In this document: piece after piece, positions 53,035 to 61,791 of the stretch | Numbering within the stretch: the first letter of the stretch is position 1 | How the letters are laid out: the number at the start of each line of letters is the position of its first letter | Assembly (NCBI GenBank): GCA_023390905.1 | Contig: JAEWBY010000055.1 | Span: 62,001-126,000, forward strand | Direction of reading: 5' to 3' | DNA from: Pseudomonadota bacterium | GTDB taxonomy: Bacteria > Pseudomonadota > Gammaproteobacteria > Xanthomonadales > Xanthomonadaceae | DNA: 64,000 bases | Translations under genes and position numbers: made by a program | The notes under the pieces: generated by a model | The model's input: only the letters and a program-made list of their open reading frames with translations | What the model was told of the DNA's origin: nothing | Database searches by the model: none

Positions 53035-55298
53035 CGGCCGTCTCCCGGCGCGAACGGAAATTCCATGGCCCGGTATTCATCGAGCGTGCGCAGCGGTGGC
53101 GGCTCGCCGGGCGGCAAGGGCCGACGGGCGAAGGTCTGGAAACAGGCCACGCTCGCATCACGCCACCAGCGCGCCTCCTTCTCCTGGATCGCGAGGAACG
53201 CGGCGACCTGCGCGTGACGCTCCGGGTCGATGTGCTCGCGCACGCTGTTCCATGTAGCGCGCATGCGGCTGACGTAGGCGACGCCGCGTCCATGGCGATG
53301 GACCAGTTCGTCCCAGAGCGTGCGCCCGGACGTGAGCCGGTGATCCCAGGCTACGTGATGGAACCACAGCAGGTAGCGCTCCGGCACGCGCCGTACGTCG
53401 CCGAGTTCGCGCGCCACCGCGGGCGCGTATTGCGAGACCGCGTTGCTGCCGCTGGCGCTGCGGTCGAAGCCGATGCCATGCCGATCCGCGCGGTGGTAGT
53501 ACACCGAAGTCCAGTCCGCGCGTGGTCCGCCCTCGAGCCACGGCGCCGGCCCGTAATGATGGCCGCGTCCCATCAGGTGGTGCAGGCCCAGCGGCGTCAT
53601 GTAGTCCACTGCGGCATCGCGCGAACCCATCATCATGTCGACGATCGATCGCACCGTCGCGGCATCGCGGCTGAACGTCATCCGCGTCCAGTCTTCGGCG
53701 ATCGCGCGCGGCGCGGCGTCCGGATTCCACGCCATGCGGCCGAACGCATACCAGTTGGCCTGATCGAAGTGCGAGCCGCACCAGTTGCGATCGGCGCCGA
53801 TGTTGGCCACGCCGGCCATGCCGGTGAGCGCGTCCTCCGGTGGCGCATCGGCGCGCAGCGAACCGTCGATCACGCGTGCGACCGTCGAGCCGGGTCCGGT
53901 CGCCTGCGTGTCGGACCTCAACGTTTCTTCGTACAGCGGGGCCAGATAGACCAGATGCGTGGCAAAGCCCAGGTACTCCTTGGTGATCTGGAACTCGATC
54001 ATCAGCGGGGTGCGCGGCATCGCGCCGAACAGCGGATGGAACGGTTCGCGTGGCTGGAAATCGATGGGGCCGTTCTTGACCTGCACGATCACGTTGCGAC
54101 GGAACTTTCCATCCAGCGGGACGAACTCGTTCCAGGCCTGCTTCGCGCGATCCTCCGGCGTCTCGTGCGAGTAGACGAAGGCGCGCCACATGACGATGCC
54201 GCCGTGCGGTGCGAGCGCATCGGCGAGCATGTTCGCGCCATCGGCATGGCTGCGGCCGTAATCCTGCGGGCCCGGCTGTCCTTCCGAACTGGCCTTGACC
54301 AGGAAGCCGCCGAAATCGGGCACGCGCCGATAGATTTCATCCGCCTTGTCGCGCCACCACCGGCGAACGGCCGGATCCAGCGGGTCCGCGGTGCGCAGCC
54401 CGCCGATCTCGATGGGTGCGCTGAAGCGCGCACTGAGATACACGCGGATACCGTACGGCCGCAACGCGGCGGCGAGCGCGGCGGCCTTTTCCAGGTACAT
54501 CGGCGTCAGGCTCCACGCACTGGCGTTGACGTTGTTGAGCACCGTGCCGTTGATGCCGATCGAGGCATTGGCGCGCGCGTACTCGGTATAGCGCGGATCC
54601 CGATAGTCCGGCAGCGTGTGCCAGTCCCAGATGGACGCACCGGCATAGCCGCGTTCTACGTAGCCGTCCAGATTGTCCCAGTGATCGAGCACGCGCCGCT
54701 GGAGGCGTGGACGTTCGCGGATGTCGACATCGTCCAGCCGCTGCCCGGTCTGGATGAGGCGCAGCAGATGAAACGTGCCATACAGCGCGCCGACGTCGTG
54801 CGCGGCTGCGACGATCAGCGCGCGCCTGCCGTCGATGTCGGCATGGCGGATCAGATAACCATCCGTGCCCAGCGATGGCAGATCGAGCCGGAGATCGGCG
54901 ATCCGTGGCGACGAATCGGGCGTGCCGACAATCACCGCGCCGTCTTCGGTCACGTGCCCGTCGAACGCCGGTGGCGTTCCGAGCAGACCGCCGATGCCGC
55001 GCCGGAGCTCCTCGCGGATCGCCGCGCGCGTGTCGTTGCCGTCCGGCACCACCCACTGCCGCAACTGGCTGCGATAGTGCATGGCCTGTGCCGCCTCGAC
55101 CGGCACGTAGCGCAGCCACAGGGCATGGCCGTCCTCGGCCCGCGCCGGCAGCACGAGCATCACGCCCAGGCACGCGAGCACCATTCGCGCGATCCACCGG
55201 TATCGGCCAGCATGATCGCGGGCGATCCGACGCAGGGACGCAGCGCGTGGCCGCGATCCTGCCAACGAACGCATCGACGATGCGCCGCGCGGGTTCAT
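53031..55298 (-). CDS. agu67A: GH67 alpha-glucuronidase
   Basis: Up to 755 residues, GH67 enzyme removing 4-O-methylglucuronic acid from the reducing-side xylose of xylo-oligosaccharides. Family blocks: YGTFHLLRLIQTG, RVLDHWDNLDGYVERGYAG, NNVNASAWSLTPMYLEK, the catalytic-acid region KASSEGQPGPQDYGRSHADGAN, AWNEFVPLDGKF, IEFQITKEYLGFATHLVYLAP and LLWFHHVAWDHRLTSGRTLW. The signal peptide core is MVLACLGVMLVLPARAE; a start at ATG 55184 would place it first (717 residues, preceded by GGTGG), while ATG 55298, two bases after the xylA stop, gives a long 38-residue extension. I report the longer one with doubt. Exported, probably periplasmic. Confidence 0.92.
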   Translation of the reverse strand: MNPRGASSMRSLAGSRPRAASLRRIARDHAGRYRWIARMVLACLGVMLVLPARAEDGHALWLRYVPVEAAQAMHYRSQLRQWVVPDGNDTRAAIREELRRGIGGLLGTPPAFDGHVTEDGAVIVGTPDSSPRIADLRLDLPSLGTDGYLIRHADIDGRRALIVAAAHDVGALYGTFHLLRLIQTGQRLDDVDIRERPRLQRRVLDHWDNLDGYVERGYAGASIWDWHTLPDYRDPRYTEYARANASIGINGTVLNNVNASAWSLTPMYLEKAAALAAALRPYGIRVYLSARFSAPIEIGGLRTADPLDPAVRRWWRDKADEIYRRVPDFGGFLVKASSEGQPGPQDYGRSHADGANMLADALAPHGGIVMWRAFVYSHETPEDRAKQAWNEFVPLDGKFRRNVIVQVKNGPIDFQPREPFHPLFGAMPRTPLMIEFQITKEYLGFATHLVYLAPLYEETLRSDTQATGPGSTVARVIDGSLRADAPPEDALTGMAGVANIGADRNWCGSHFDQANWYAFGRMAWNPDAAPRAIAEDWTRMTFSRDAATVRSIVDMMMGSRDAAVDYMTPLGLHHLMGRGHHYGPAPWLEGGPRADWTSVYYHRADRHGIGFDRSASGSNAVSQYAPAVARELGDVRRVPERYLLWFHHVAWDHRLTSGRTLWDELVHRHGRGVAYVSRMRATWNSVREHIDPERHAQVAAFLAIQEKEARWWRDASVACFQTFARRPLPPGEPPPLRTLDEYRAMEFPFAPGDGR

Positions 55299-55300
55299 CG

Positions 55301-56632
55301 TCAGCGCAGCAGATACTGGTTGAGCAGGTTCTCGTAACGCTCCTGCTTGCCGCTGATCTGCTTCGGCTCGCTGCTGCCGGCCAGTGCGGCGAGTTCGGCC
55401 AGCGCGAGCGTGCCCTTCTCGAACGCCCGGCCCGCACCGCTGTCGAAACTGGCGTAGCGTTCCGCGCGCCATTGCTCCCACGGCGATTCGGTCAGCAGTG
55501 CGTGCGCCACTTCGAGCCCGCGCGCGAACGCATCCATGCCGCCGATGTGCGCGATGAACAGATCTTCCATGTCGGTCGATTCGCGGCGCGCCTTCGCATC
55601 GAAATTGAGGCCGCCTTCCAGCCCGCCCTGCCGCAGCACCACCAGCATCGCGCCGACGGTGTCGTAGAGATCGGTCGGGAACTGATCGGTGTCCCAGCCG
55701 TTCTGCGCGTTGCCGCGATTGGCGTCGATGCTGCCGAGCAGGCCGTGATCCGAAGCCACCTGCAAGTCATGCTCGAACGTATGCCCGGACAGCGTGGCGT
55801 GGTTGGCTTCGATGTTGAGCTTGAAGTCCTTCTCCAGCCCGTGTTCGCGCAGGAAGCCGGCGACCGTGGCGCTGTCGAAATCGTACTGGTGCTTCATCGG
55901 CTCCATCGGTTTGGGCTCGATCAGGAAATTGCCCTTGAGCCCGATGCTGCGGCCATAGTCGCGCGCCATCGTCAGGAAGCGCGCCAGATGCGCCAGTTCG
56001 CGCTTCATGTCGGTGTTGACCAGCGAGGCGTAGCCTTCGCGACCGCCCCAGAACACGTAATGCTCGCCGCCGAGTTCGACCGTGGCATCGAGCGCGGCCT
56101 TGACCTGCACGGCGGCGCGCGCGACGACGGCGAAGTCCGGATTGGTGGCCGCACCGTTCATGTAGCGCGGATGCGAGAACAGGTTCGCCGTGCCCCACAG
56201 CAACCGGACGCCGGTGGCGTCCTGGCGCTGCCTGGCCATGGCGACCATGCGCGCGAGGTTGGCCTGGTACTGGCCGATGTCATCGGCGTCGGGCGCGAGA
56301 TCGATGTCGTGGAAACACCAGTAGGGCACGCCGAGCTTGGTGAAGAATTCGAACGCCGCGTCGACCTTGGCTTCGGCCGTGGCCATCGGCGACGCGGATT
56401 CCCACGGAAAGCGGCGCGTGCCCGGACCGAACGGATCGTGTCCGGCATTGGTGAAGGTATGCCAGTAGCACACGGCGAACTTCAGATGCTCGGCCATGGT
56501 CCTGTCGCCGATCATGCGGTTGGCGTCATAGACCTTGAACGCCAGAGGGTTGTCGGACTCGCGCCCTTCGAACGGAATGGGGCCGATGCCGGGGAAATAT
56601 TCCCTCGCGCCGATGAACGCCTGAGTGGTCAT
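55301..56632 (-). CDS. xylA: Xylose isomerase
   Basis: A 443-residue cytoplasmic enzyme converting D-xylose to D-xylulose, of the long (class II) type. The active-site histidine is in [12 protein letters not shown], metal ligands in [14 protein letters not shown] (Glu), [16 protein letters not shown] (Glu/His) and [19 protein letters not shown] (Asp), and [15 protein letters not shown] matches the family signature. ATG 56632 follows xylB by 33 bases. It supplies the substrate for XylB in the same operon. Confidence 0.96.
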   Translation of the reverse strand: MTTQAFIGAREYFPGIGPIPFEGRESDNPLAFKVYDANRMIGDRTMAEHLKFAVCYWHTFTNAGHDPFGPGTRRFPWESASPMATAEAKVDAAFEFFTKLGVPYWCFHDIDLAPDADDIGQYQANLARMVAMARQRQDATGVRLLWGTANLFSHPRYMNGAATNPDFAVVARAAVQVKAALDATVELGGEHYVFWGGREGYASLVNTDMKRELAHLARFLTMARDYGRSIGLKGNFLIEPKPMEPMKHQYDFDSATVAGFLREHGLEKDFKLNIEANHATLSGHTFEHDLQVASDHGLLGSIDANRGNAQNGWDTDQFPTDLYDTVGAMLVVLRQGGLEGGLNFDAKARRESTDMEDLFIAHIGGMDAFARGLEVAHALLTESPWEQWRAERYASFDSGAGRAFEKGTLALAELAALAGSSEPKQISGKQERYENLLNQYLLR

Positions 56633-56665
56633 GTTGGATCCCTGTGTGGAGGAGTGGGCCCGCGA

Positions 56666-58156
56666 TCAGCGATGAAGCGGCGCGATCGCCTGGAGATGTC
56701 GTAGAAAGGATTGATAGGGCGCGCAATACGCCGCCACGTTCGTGGCATCGGGCATCGCTGCGCGATCCGGATCGAGCGCCACGTGCGCCGATGCCAGCGC
56801 GGCCAACGGCGTGGCATCGCCCCGCGATCGGCGCAGCGCCCACAGCGCCTGCAACGCCGCGCCGAATGCCGCGCCCTCGGTCTGCTTCGGCGCCTGCACG
56901 GGAAGATCGAATACGTCGGCGATCATCTGCCGCCATGCCGCGCTGTTGGCGCCGCCTCCGGTCAGCAGGATGCGATCAGACCGCAGGCCCGCGCGCACGA
57001 AGGCGTCGTAGCCGTACTTGAGGCTGTACGTCGCACCTTCCATCGCCGCGCGATAGAAATGCGCCGGGCTCATGTTGTGCGGATCCAGGCCGGCGATGAC
57101 GCCCTTGCCATGCGGCAGATCCGGCGTGCGCTCACCATTGAGGAACGGCAGCATCACCAACCCGTCCGCGCCCGGGCGCGTGGCCGCGATATGCGCGTCG
57201 CCTTCGCGCGTGCCGAAGCCGAACAGGCGCGCGATCCGTTCGGTCGCCACCGTGCAGTTCATCGTGCAGATCAGCGGCAGCCAGCCGCCGGTGGAGGAGC
57301 AGAACGCGGCCCACGCGCCATCGTCATCGACGATCGGCCGATCCGCATACGCGAACAGCGTGCCCGAGGTGCCGAGGCTCATCGCCAGCCGTCCCTCTTC
57401 CACGCAGCCGGTGCCGATCGCCGCCATCATGTTGTCGCCGCCACCGGCCGCCACCTTCACCGAAGGCGATAGTCCGAGCTGCGCGGCGGCCCCGGGCGCG
57501 ATGTCGAAGAGCGCATCGGGCCCGACCAGCGGCGGCAGCAGAGCGGAGAGATCGCGCTGCGGATCGGTGGCGCGCAGCAGTTCCCTGCTCCATTGCCGCG
57601 TGCGGACATCGAGCCAGCCGGTGCCGGACGCGTCGCCGTATTCGCAGAACATGCGGCCGGTGAGCACGAAATTGAGGTAGTCGTGCGGCAACAGGATCCG
57701 GGCGAGTTTCTCGTAGACCTGCGGCCGGTGCGTGCGCGTCCACGGCAGCTTGGAAGCGGTGTAGCCGGCCAGGATCGGATTGCCCGCCAACGCGATCGTG
57801 CGCGCACGACCACCCAGCGCGTCCATGATTGCTGCGCACTCGGCGGCGGTGCTGGTGTCGTTCCAGAGCTTGGCCGGCGCGAGCACGCGGCCCTCGGCAT
57901 CCACCGGCACGAATCCATGCTGCTGGCCGGAGACGGCAATGGCCTCGATGCGCGCACGCAGATCCGCATCGAGGCGATCGAAGCAGTCCTGCATCGCATG
58001 CACCCAATCCGAAGGGTGCTGTTCGCGGCTGCCATCCTCGCCGCTGAGCAGATCGAGCGGCGCGCTCGCCGTGGCGAGCAGCTCGCGCGCGGCGGCGTCG
58101 TAGACGACCACCTTGACGCTCTGCGTGCCTGCATCGATGCCGGCGAAAAGACTCAT
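56666..58156 (-). CDS. xylB: Xylulokinase
   Basis: A 496-residue FGGY-family kinase phosphorylating D-xylulose to xylulose 5-phosphate. N-terminal ATPase motif FAGIDAGTQSVKVVVYD, substrate contacts SGQQHGFVPVD and KLPWTRTHRP, GGGDNMMAAIGTG with the catalytic Asp, LSLGTSGTLFAY, and the C-terminal ILLTGGGANSAAWRQMIADVF are all present. It is the first gene of the xylB-xylA-agu67A-esterase-manD-GH43 operon; a xyl-box palindrome lies 24 bases upstream of ATG 58156, where bound repressor would block transcription. Confidence 0.95.
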   Translation of the reverse strand: MSLFAGIDAGTQSVKVVVYDAAARELLATASAPLDLLSGEDGSREQHPSDWVHAMQDCFDRLDADLRARIEAIAVSGQQHGFVPVDAEGRVLAPAKLWNDTSTAAECAAIMDALGGRARTIALAGNPILAGYTASKLPWTRTHRPQVYEKLARILLPHDYLNFVLTGRMFCEYGDASGTGWLDVRTRQWSRELLRATDPQRDLSALLPPLVGPDALFDIAPGAAAQLGLSPSVKVAAGGGDNMMAAIGTGCVEEGRLAMSLGTSGTLFAYADRPIVDDDGAWAAFCSSTGGWLPLICTMNCTVATERIARLFGFGTREGDAHIAATRPGADGLVMLPFLNGERTPDLPHGKGVIAGLDPHNMSPAHFYRAAMEGATYSLKYGYDAFVRAGLRSDRILLTGGGANSAAWRQMIADVFDLPVQAPKQTEGAAFGAALQALWALRRSRGDATPLAALASAHVALDPDRAAMPDATNVAAYCAPYQSFLRHLQAIAPLHR

Positions 58157-58179
58157 GGCCGTTGGTTTCCCGGATCAAA

Positions 58180-58191
58180 GTTAGCGCTAAC
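58180..58191. promoter_or_regulatory. xyl-box operator GTTAGCGCTAAC upstream of xylB
   Basis: A perfect 12-bp palindrome; read on the minus strand the 14-mer TGTTAGCGCTAACT has the same TAGCGCTA core as the two sites upstream of the xylanases and is close to the Xanthomonas xyl-box. It sits between the terminator of the halogenase cassette and the xylB start, so it should control the xylB operon only. Confidence 0.7.
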
Positions 58192-58203
58192 AACAGTCGG
58201 TCC

Positions 58204-58228
58204 AAAAAAAGCCGCTGCGGGCAACGGC
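58204..58228 (-). terminator. Intrinsic terminator of halogenase cassette 2
   Basis: On the minus strand GCCGTTG pairs with CAGCGGC (one G-U pair) around a four-base loop and is followed directly by seven T residues. It lies 125 bases past the halogenase stop and separates the cassette from the xylB operon. Confidence 0.8.
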
Positions 58229-58352
58229 CTTTCGATTGAACGCATCCGGCGAGCCGGCATGCGCTGCCGCCACTGTATACAGGACACACGCCAAGCACAT
58301 GCTGCGGCGCGGGATCGGCTGCTTCGCGCGGATGTGGCCCTCATGATCCTGC

Positions 58353-59876
58353 TCATCCCGCCACCGGTGCGGGCATGCGTGCGCCCCATACTTCGGTCGG
58401 CGCGCGGCAATACCGATCGATGAAGTCCTCTTGCTGCGGCATGCGCGCGACCGTCTGCTCGATCGGCTGGCGGATGCCCGCGAGCAGACGTTGCAGATCC
58501 GCATCACCGAGCGCAGCGGCCAGTGGATGATGCCGGCCCGGCATCAGGCCCTGGCCCAGCATCACATGCGTCCACGAATCGACGCGGAACAACTCGTTCG
58601 CACCCTGCCATGCGTGCGCACGGTCGCGCCACGCGCGCAGGCGGATCGCCAGCGAATCGGGCAGTTCCATGTCGCGGCAGGCAGCCCACATGGCTTCCTC
58701 GCGCTGGTTGGCGTGGTAATGCAGGATGATGAAGTCGCGCACGTGTTCCATCTCGCGGCGGCTGGTCTCGTTGAAAAGATCGACCAGCGACTCCGGAATC
58801 CCGTCGAAGGGAAACAGCTCCAGCAGGCGCACGATGGCGGTCATCGTCAGATGGATGCTGGTCGATTCCAGCGGTTCGATGAAGCCGCTCGCCAGGCCGA
58901 GCGACACCACGTTCTTCTTCCACGCGTGCAGCCGGCGCCCGGTGCGGAACGGCACCAGCCAGGGCTCGCGGATCGGCGCCGCGCCGACCTCGCGCAGCAG
59001 CTTCGTACGTGCTTCGTCCTCGGACAGATGCCGGCTGGAAAACACCAGCCCGCAACCGACGCGATGCTGCAACGGGATATGCCAGCGCCAGCCCGCCTCG
59101 TGCGCGATCGCGCGCGTGTACGGCACCGGGCCGCCGGTGGACTCGGTCTGCACCGCCACCGCGCGATCACAGGGCAGCCAGTGGTTCCAGTCCTCGTAAC
59201 CGCTGCGCAGCGTCTGTTCGATCAGCAGGCCGCGGAAACCGGTGCAGTCGATGAACAGATCGCCTTCGATGACCTGCCCGTCTTCCAGCACCAGCGCCTG
59301 CACGTGGCCTGATTCGTCATGCTGACGCACCTCGCGGATGCGGCCTTCGATGCGGCGCAGGCCGTGGGCTTCGGCGCGGCGGCGCAGGAAGCGCGCGTAC
59401 AATCCCGCGTCCAGGTGATAGGCGTAGTTGACCTGTGGCTGCGTTTCCAGGGTGAAGCGATCGGCACGCGATGCCAGCGTCTCGAGGCAATGGTCGCCGA
59501 GTTCCGAAGCCAGGCCGCGCCGGAGACTGTCGAGCCAGAAATGGTGGAACGCGCAGATCAGCGTGCCCTGTCCGGTGGTGCCGAACGGATGGAAGTAGCG
59601 CTCGCCCGGACGCCGCCAGTGTTCGAACGAGATCGACAGCTTGAACGTGCCGGCGACCGCGCGCAGGAATTCCTGCTCATCGATCTGCAGGAACCGGTGG
59701 AAGTTGCGGATTGGCGGCACGGTGGATTCGCCCACGCCGACCGTGCCGATCTGTTCGGATTCCACCAGCGTGATGTCGAGCCGATCCCGGAACTGGTGCG
59801 CCAGCGCCGCGCCCGCAAGCCAGCCCGCGGTGCCGCCGCCGGCGATCACGACCCTGCGAATCCTGCCTGCGTCCAT
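58353..59876 (-). CDS. Flavin-dependent tryptophan halogenase family protein (cassette 2)
   Basis: A 507-residue FAD-dependent halogenase paralogous to the copy at 26379-27881. Motifs: VVIAGGGTAGW (residues 9-19), VGVGESTVPPI, Lys79 in GTFKLSISFEHW (same number as the catalytic lysine of PrnA), GWRWHIP and SGFIEPLESTSIHL with the catalytic glutamate. All active-site landmarks are kept, so a redox halogenation or related oxygenation is expected. It closes the second receptor-SapC-cupin-halogenase unit, 34 bases behind the cupin gene. Substrate unknown; no flavin reductase is nearby. Confidence 0.9.
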   Translation of the reverse strand: MDAGRIRRVVIAGGGTAGWLAGAALAHQFRDRLDITLVESEQIGTVGVGESTVPPIRNFHRFLQIDEQEFLRAVAGTFKLSISFEHWRRPGERYFHPFGTTGQGTLICAFHHFWLDSLRRGLASELGDHCLETLASRADRFTLETQPQVNYAYHLDAGLYARFLRRRAEAHGLRRIEGRIREVRQHDESGHVQALVLEDGQVIEGDLFIDCTGFRGLLIEQTLRSGYEDWNHWLPCDRAVAVQTESTGGPVPYTRAIAHEAGWRWHIPLQHRVGCGLVFSSRHLSEDEARTKLLREVGAAPIREPWLVPFRTGRRLHAWKKNVVSLGLASGFIEPLESTSIHLTMTAIVRLLELFPFDGIPESLVDLFNETSRREMEHVRDFIILHYHANQREEAMWAACRDMELPDSLAIRLRAWRDRAHAWQGANELFRVDSWTHVMLGQGLMPGRHHPLAAALGDADLQRLLAGIRQPIEQTVARMPQQEDFIDRYCRAPTEVWGARMPAPVAG

Positions 59877-59910
59877 GTTCGATCCTCCGATGGTTCGGCT
59901 GCGCGGATGA

Positions 59911-60933
59911 CTAACGGTTGAGCTTGGCGATCAGCATCGCGCGCAACTGGCGCGACAGGTGCTCGTCGATCGGCCCGAGCACGTGACGTGCCGCTTCGGG
60001 CAGATGCGCGCCGGCGGTATCGGCCGGACCGAACACGTAATGATCGAAAATCGCGCGCCAGGCCTGCTTTTCGCGCTCGGGCCGATCCCGCAGCGTCCAC
60101 AGCGCGTGGTAGAGCGCATGCATCGGCGTGGGCACGTACGCGGGCATGCTGCTCCACCAGTAATTGACCAGCACGTTGAAGGCGTCCAGCCCCTGCACGT
60201 GGTGCCACCACAGGCTGGGAATGAAGATCGCATCGCCCGGCTCGAGGACGGCGGTCCGCGCGGCGTCCAGGGCCTGCCGGAATCGTGGATGCGCGTGGAA
60301 ATCGGGCCGGGCGAAATCGACCACGCTGACCGCCTGCCCGCCCGGCGTGGGATCCAGCGGACCGGGATAGAGATTGCCGATCTGTTCCGGCGGAAACAGC
60401 GTGAAGCGTCGGCGGCCCACCGCGCACACCGCGATGTTGCCGAGTGCATCGTAATGGCACGAGGCGGTGACGCGATTGCCGATCCAGATCGCCGGGGGTG
60501 CATCGAGGCCATGCGCGGCCAGATCCAGATCGTTGTGCGCGCGCAGCGCGGGGAACCGGCTGTCGATCGGCAGGGACGCCACGTAATACGTCGGCGGCTG
60601 CGGATCCTCGGCGCTGGCGGCGATCGCATCGAGCACCGAGGGCAATGCGTCGCGGCGCACTTCGCAGTTCAATGCGCTGAAATCGGGGGTATAGAACGGA
60701 CGGCCTTCGATGTCCGGCGCGCCCCAGGAATAGGTCACCGGCTGGCCGTTGTAGTGTTCGAGCAGGTGCGCCATCGCGCCGGCCATCGAGTCGCGTCCGG
60801 CCCGCACCAGCGACCAGTGCGCCGCGACGCCGCGCAGCACCGCCGGCTGCCCGCCGGCGATGAGTTCCGCGATCGGCAGCGGCGATTCGCGCGTCATCGC
60901 GATCTCCCGCATCGCGGTCATCGCATCGCCCAT
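59911..60933 (-). CDS. Cupin-like (JmjC/cupin_8) protein (cassette 2)
   Basis: A 340-residue protein matching the cassette 1 cupin along its length. Metal ligands: His and Asp in ASCHYDALGN (about 182-184) and the distal His in PSLWWHHVQG (about 247); RRRFTLFPPEQIGNLYPGPLDPTPGG is shared almost word for word with the other copy. It is expected to be an Fe(II)/2-oxoglutarate oxygenase-type protein. ATG 60933 lies 3 bases after the SapC stop; in-frame ATGs a few codons later are alternatives. Confidence 0.85.
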   Translation of the reverse strand: MGDAMTAMREIAMTRESPLPIAELIAGGQPAVLRGVAAHWSLVRAGRDSMAGAMAHLLEHYNGQPVTYSWGAPDIEGRPFYTPDFSALNCEVRRDALPSVLDAIAASAEDPQPPTYYVASLPIDSRFPALRAHNDLDLAAHGLDAPPAIWIGNRVTASCHYDALGNIAVCAVGRRRFTLFPPEQIGNLYPGPLDPTPGGQAVSVVDFARPDFHAHPRFRQALDAARTAVLEPGDAIFIPSLWWHHVQGLDAFNVLVNYWWSSMPAYVPTPMHALYHALWTLRDRPEREKQAWRAIFDHYVFGPADTAGAHLPEAARHVLGPIDEHLSRQLRAMLIAKLNR

Positions 60934-60936
60934 GAC

Positions 60937-61674
60937 TCAGGCCGCCTGCTGCCGCAGCCTGCGCTGCTTTTCCGCCATCAGCCGGCGCAGGTTGTGCAGC
61001 GATGCAAGCAGCAGGTAGAGGCCTTCCAGCCAGCCGGCGCGATGCAGACCATGCAGTGCGTCTGCATCGAGTGCGGCCAGGCGCTCGCGATCGATGCCAT
61101 GCAGTCCGGCCAGATTGACCCGATGCTGCGCGTCGAGTTGCAGTTCCAGATTGACCGGCTGGATCAGGCCTAGCGAATCGAAGGCCGCATACATCGCCTT
61201 GCCCGCCTCGATGCCGTCGTGGATGCCGCGCAGCACGGTGGTGATGTGTTCCAGGTACGCACTGTTGCCACCCTGCGGAAGAAACACCGCTTCGCCTTCG
61301 TACTGAGCGATGCGTGCGTGTTCGACATCGACGTGGATCATCGGCTCCTGCCGCAGTTCGCCATCGACGCGGCGTTCCTGGAAACCGATCAGGAAAGGCC
61401 CGCGCGCGATCGCGCCGGGCAGGTAGGCAGCGTTCCAGCGGCCCTCGTGCAGGAACAGGTTCTCGTTGGCATCGAAACCCAGCAATGCGACGGCCTGCCA
61501 CGCATCGCTGCCGCGCTCGCGGCGCAGGAAGATGGGATATTCGCGCTGCAGTTCGGCGAACTCGGTCGGATAGGCCGGCACCAGGCCGATGTCATCGCCG
61601 AACTCGCGGCCGAACCGGGTGGCCACGCGCAGATCCCTGTGGGCCACGTTGTTGAGCAATTCGTATCGGGGCAT
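60937..61674 (-). CDS. SapC family protein (cassette 2)
   Basis: A 245-residue cytoplasmic SapC-type protein, paralogue of 28894-29601. Conserved with it are the N-terminal LLNNVAHRDLRVATRFG, YPIFLRRERGSDAWQAVALLGFDANENLFL, MIHVDVEHARIAQYEGEAVFLP and the C-terminal helix YLLLASLHNLRRLMAEKQ. Function unknown. It follows the receptor gene across a 117-bp gap with a 24-bp palindrome, and is joined closely to the cupin gene. Confidence 0.85.
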   Translation of the reverse strand: MPRYELLNNVAHRDLRVATRFGREFGDDIGLVPAYPTEFAELQREYPIFLRRERGSDAWQAVALLGFDANENLFLHEGRWNAAYLPGAIARGPFLIGFQERRVDGELRQEPMIHVDVEHARIAQYEGEAVFLPQGGNSAYLEHITTVLRGIHDGIEAGKAMYAAFDSLGLIQPVNLELQLDAQHRVNLAGLHGIDRERLAALDADALHGLHRAGWLEGLYLLLASLHNLRRLMAEKQRRLRQQAA

Positions 61675-61758
61675 GGCGATCTCGGCAATGCGGCTGCCGG
61701 TTTTATGCGCCTTTTGTGCGGCGAAAGGAAGTGGGGCCGAATGCGCGCCGGCCGGACA

Positions 61759-61782
61759 GGACCACGGCCATGGCCGTGGTCC
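61759..61782. terminator. 24-bp perfect palindrome between receptor 2 and SapC 2
   Basis: GGACCACGGCCATGGCCGTGGTCC equals its own complement and can fold into a stem of up to ten base pairs. It starts 9 bases after the receptor stop on the minus strand. No T-run follows, so it may act as a 3' stabiliser or partial terminator, in the same place as the hairpins of cassette 1. Confidence 0.6.
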
Positions 61783-61791
61783 CGCCGTGGA

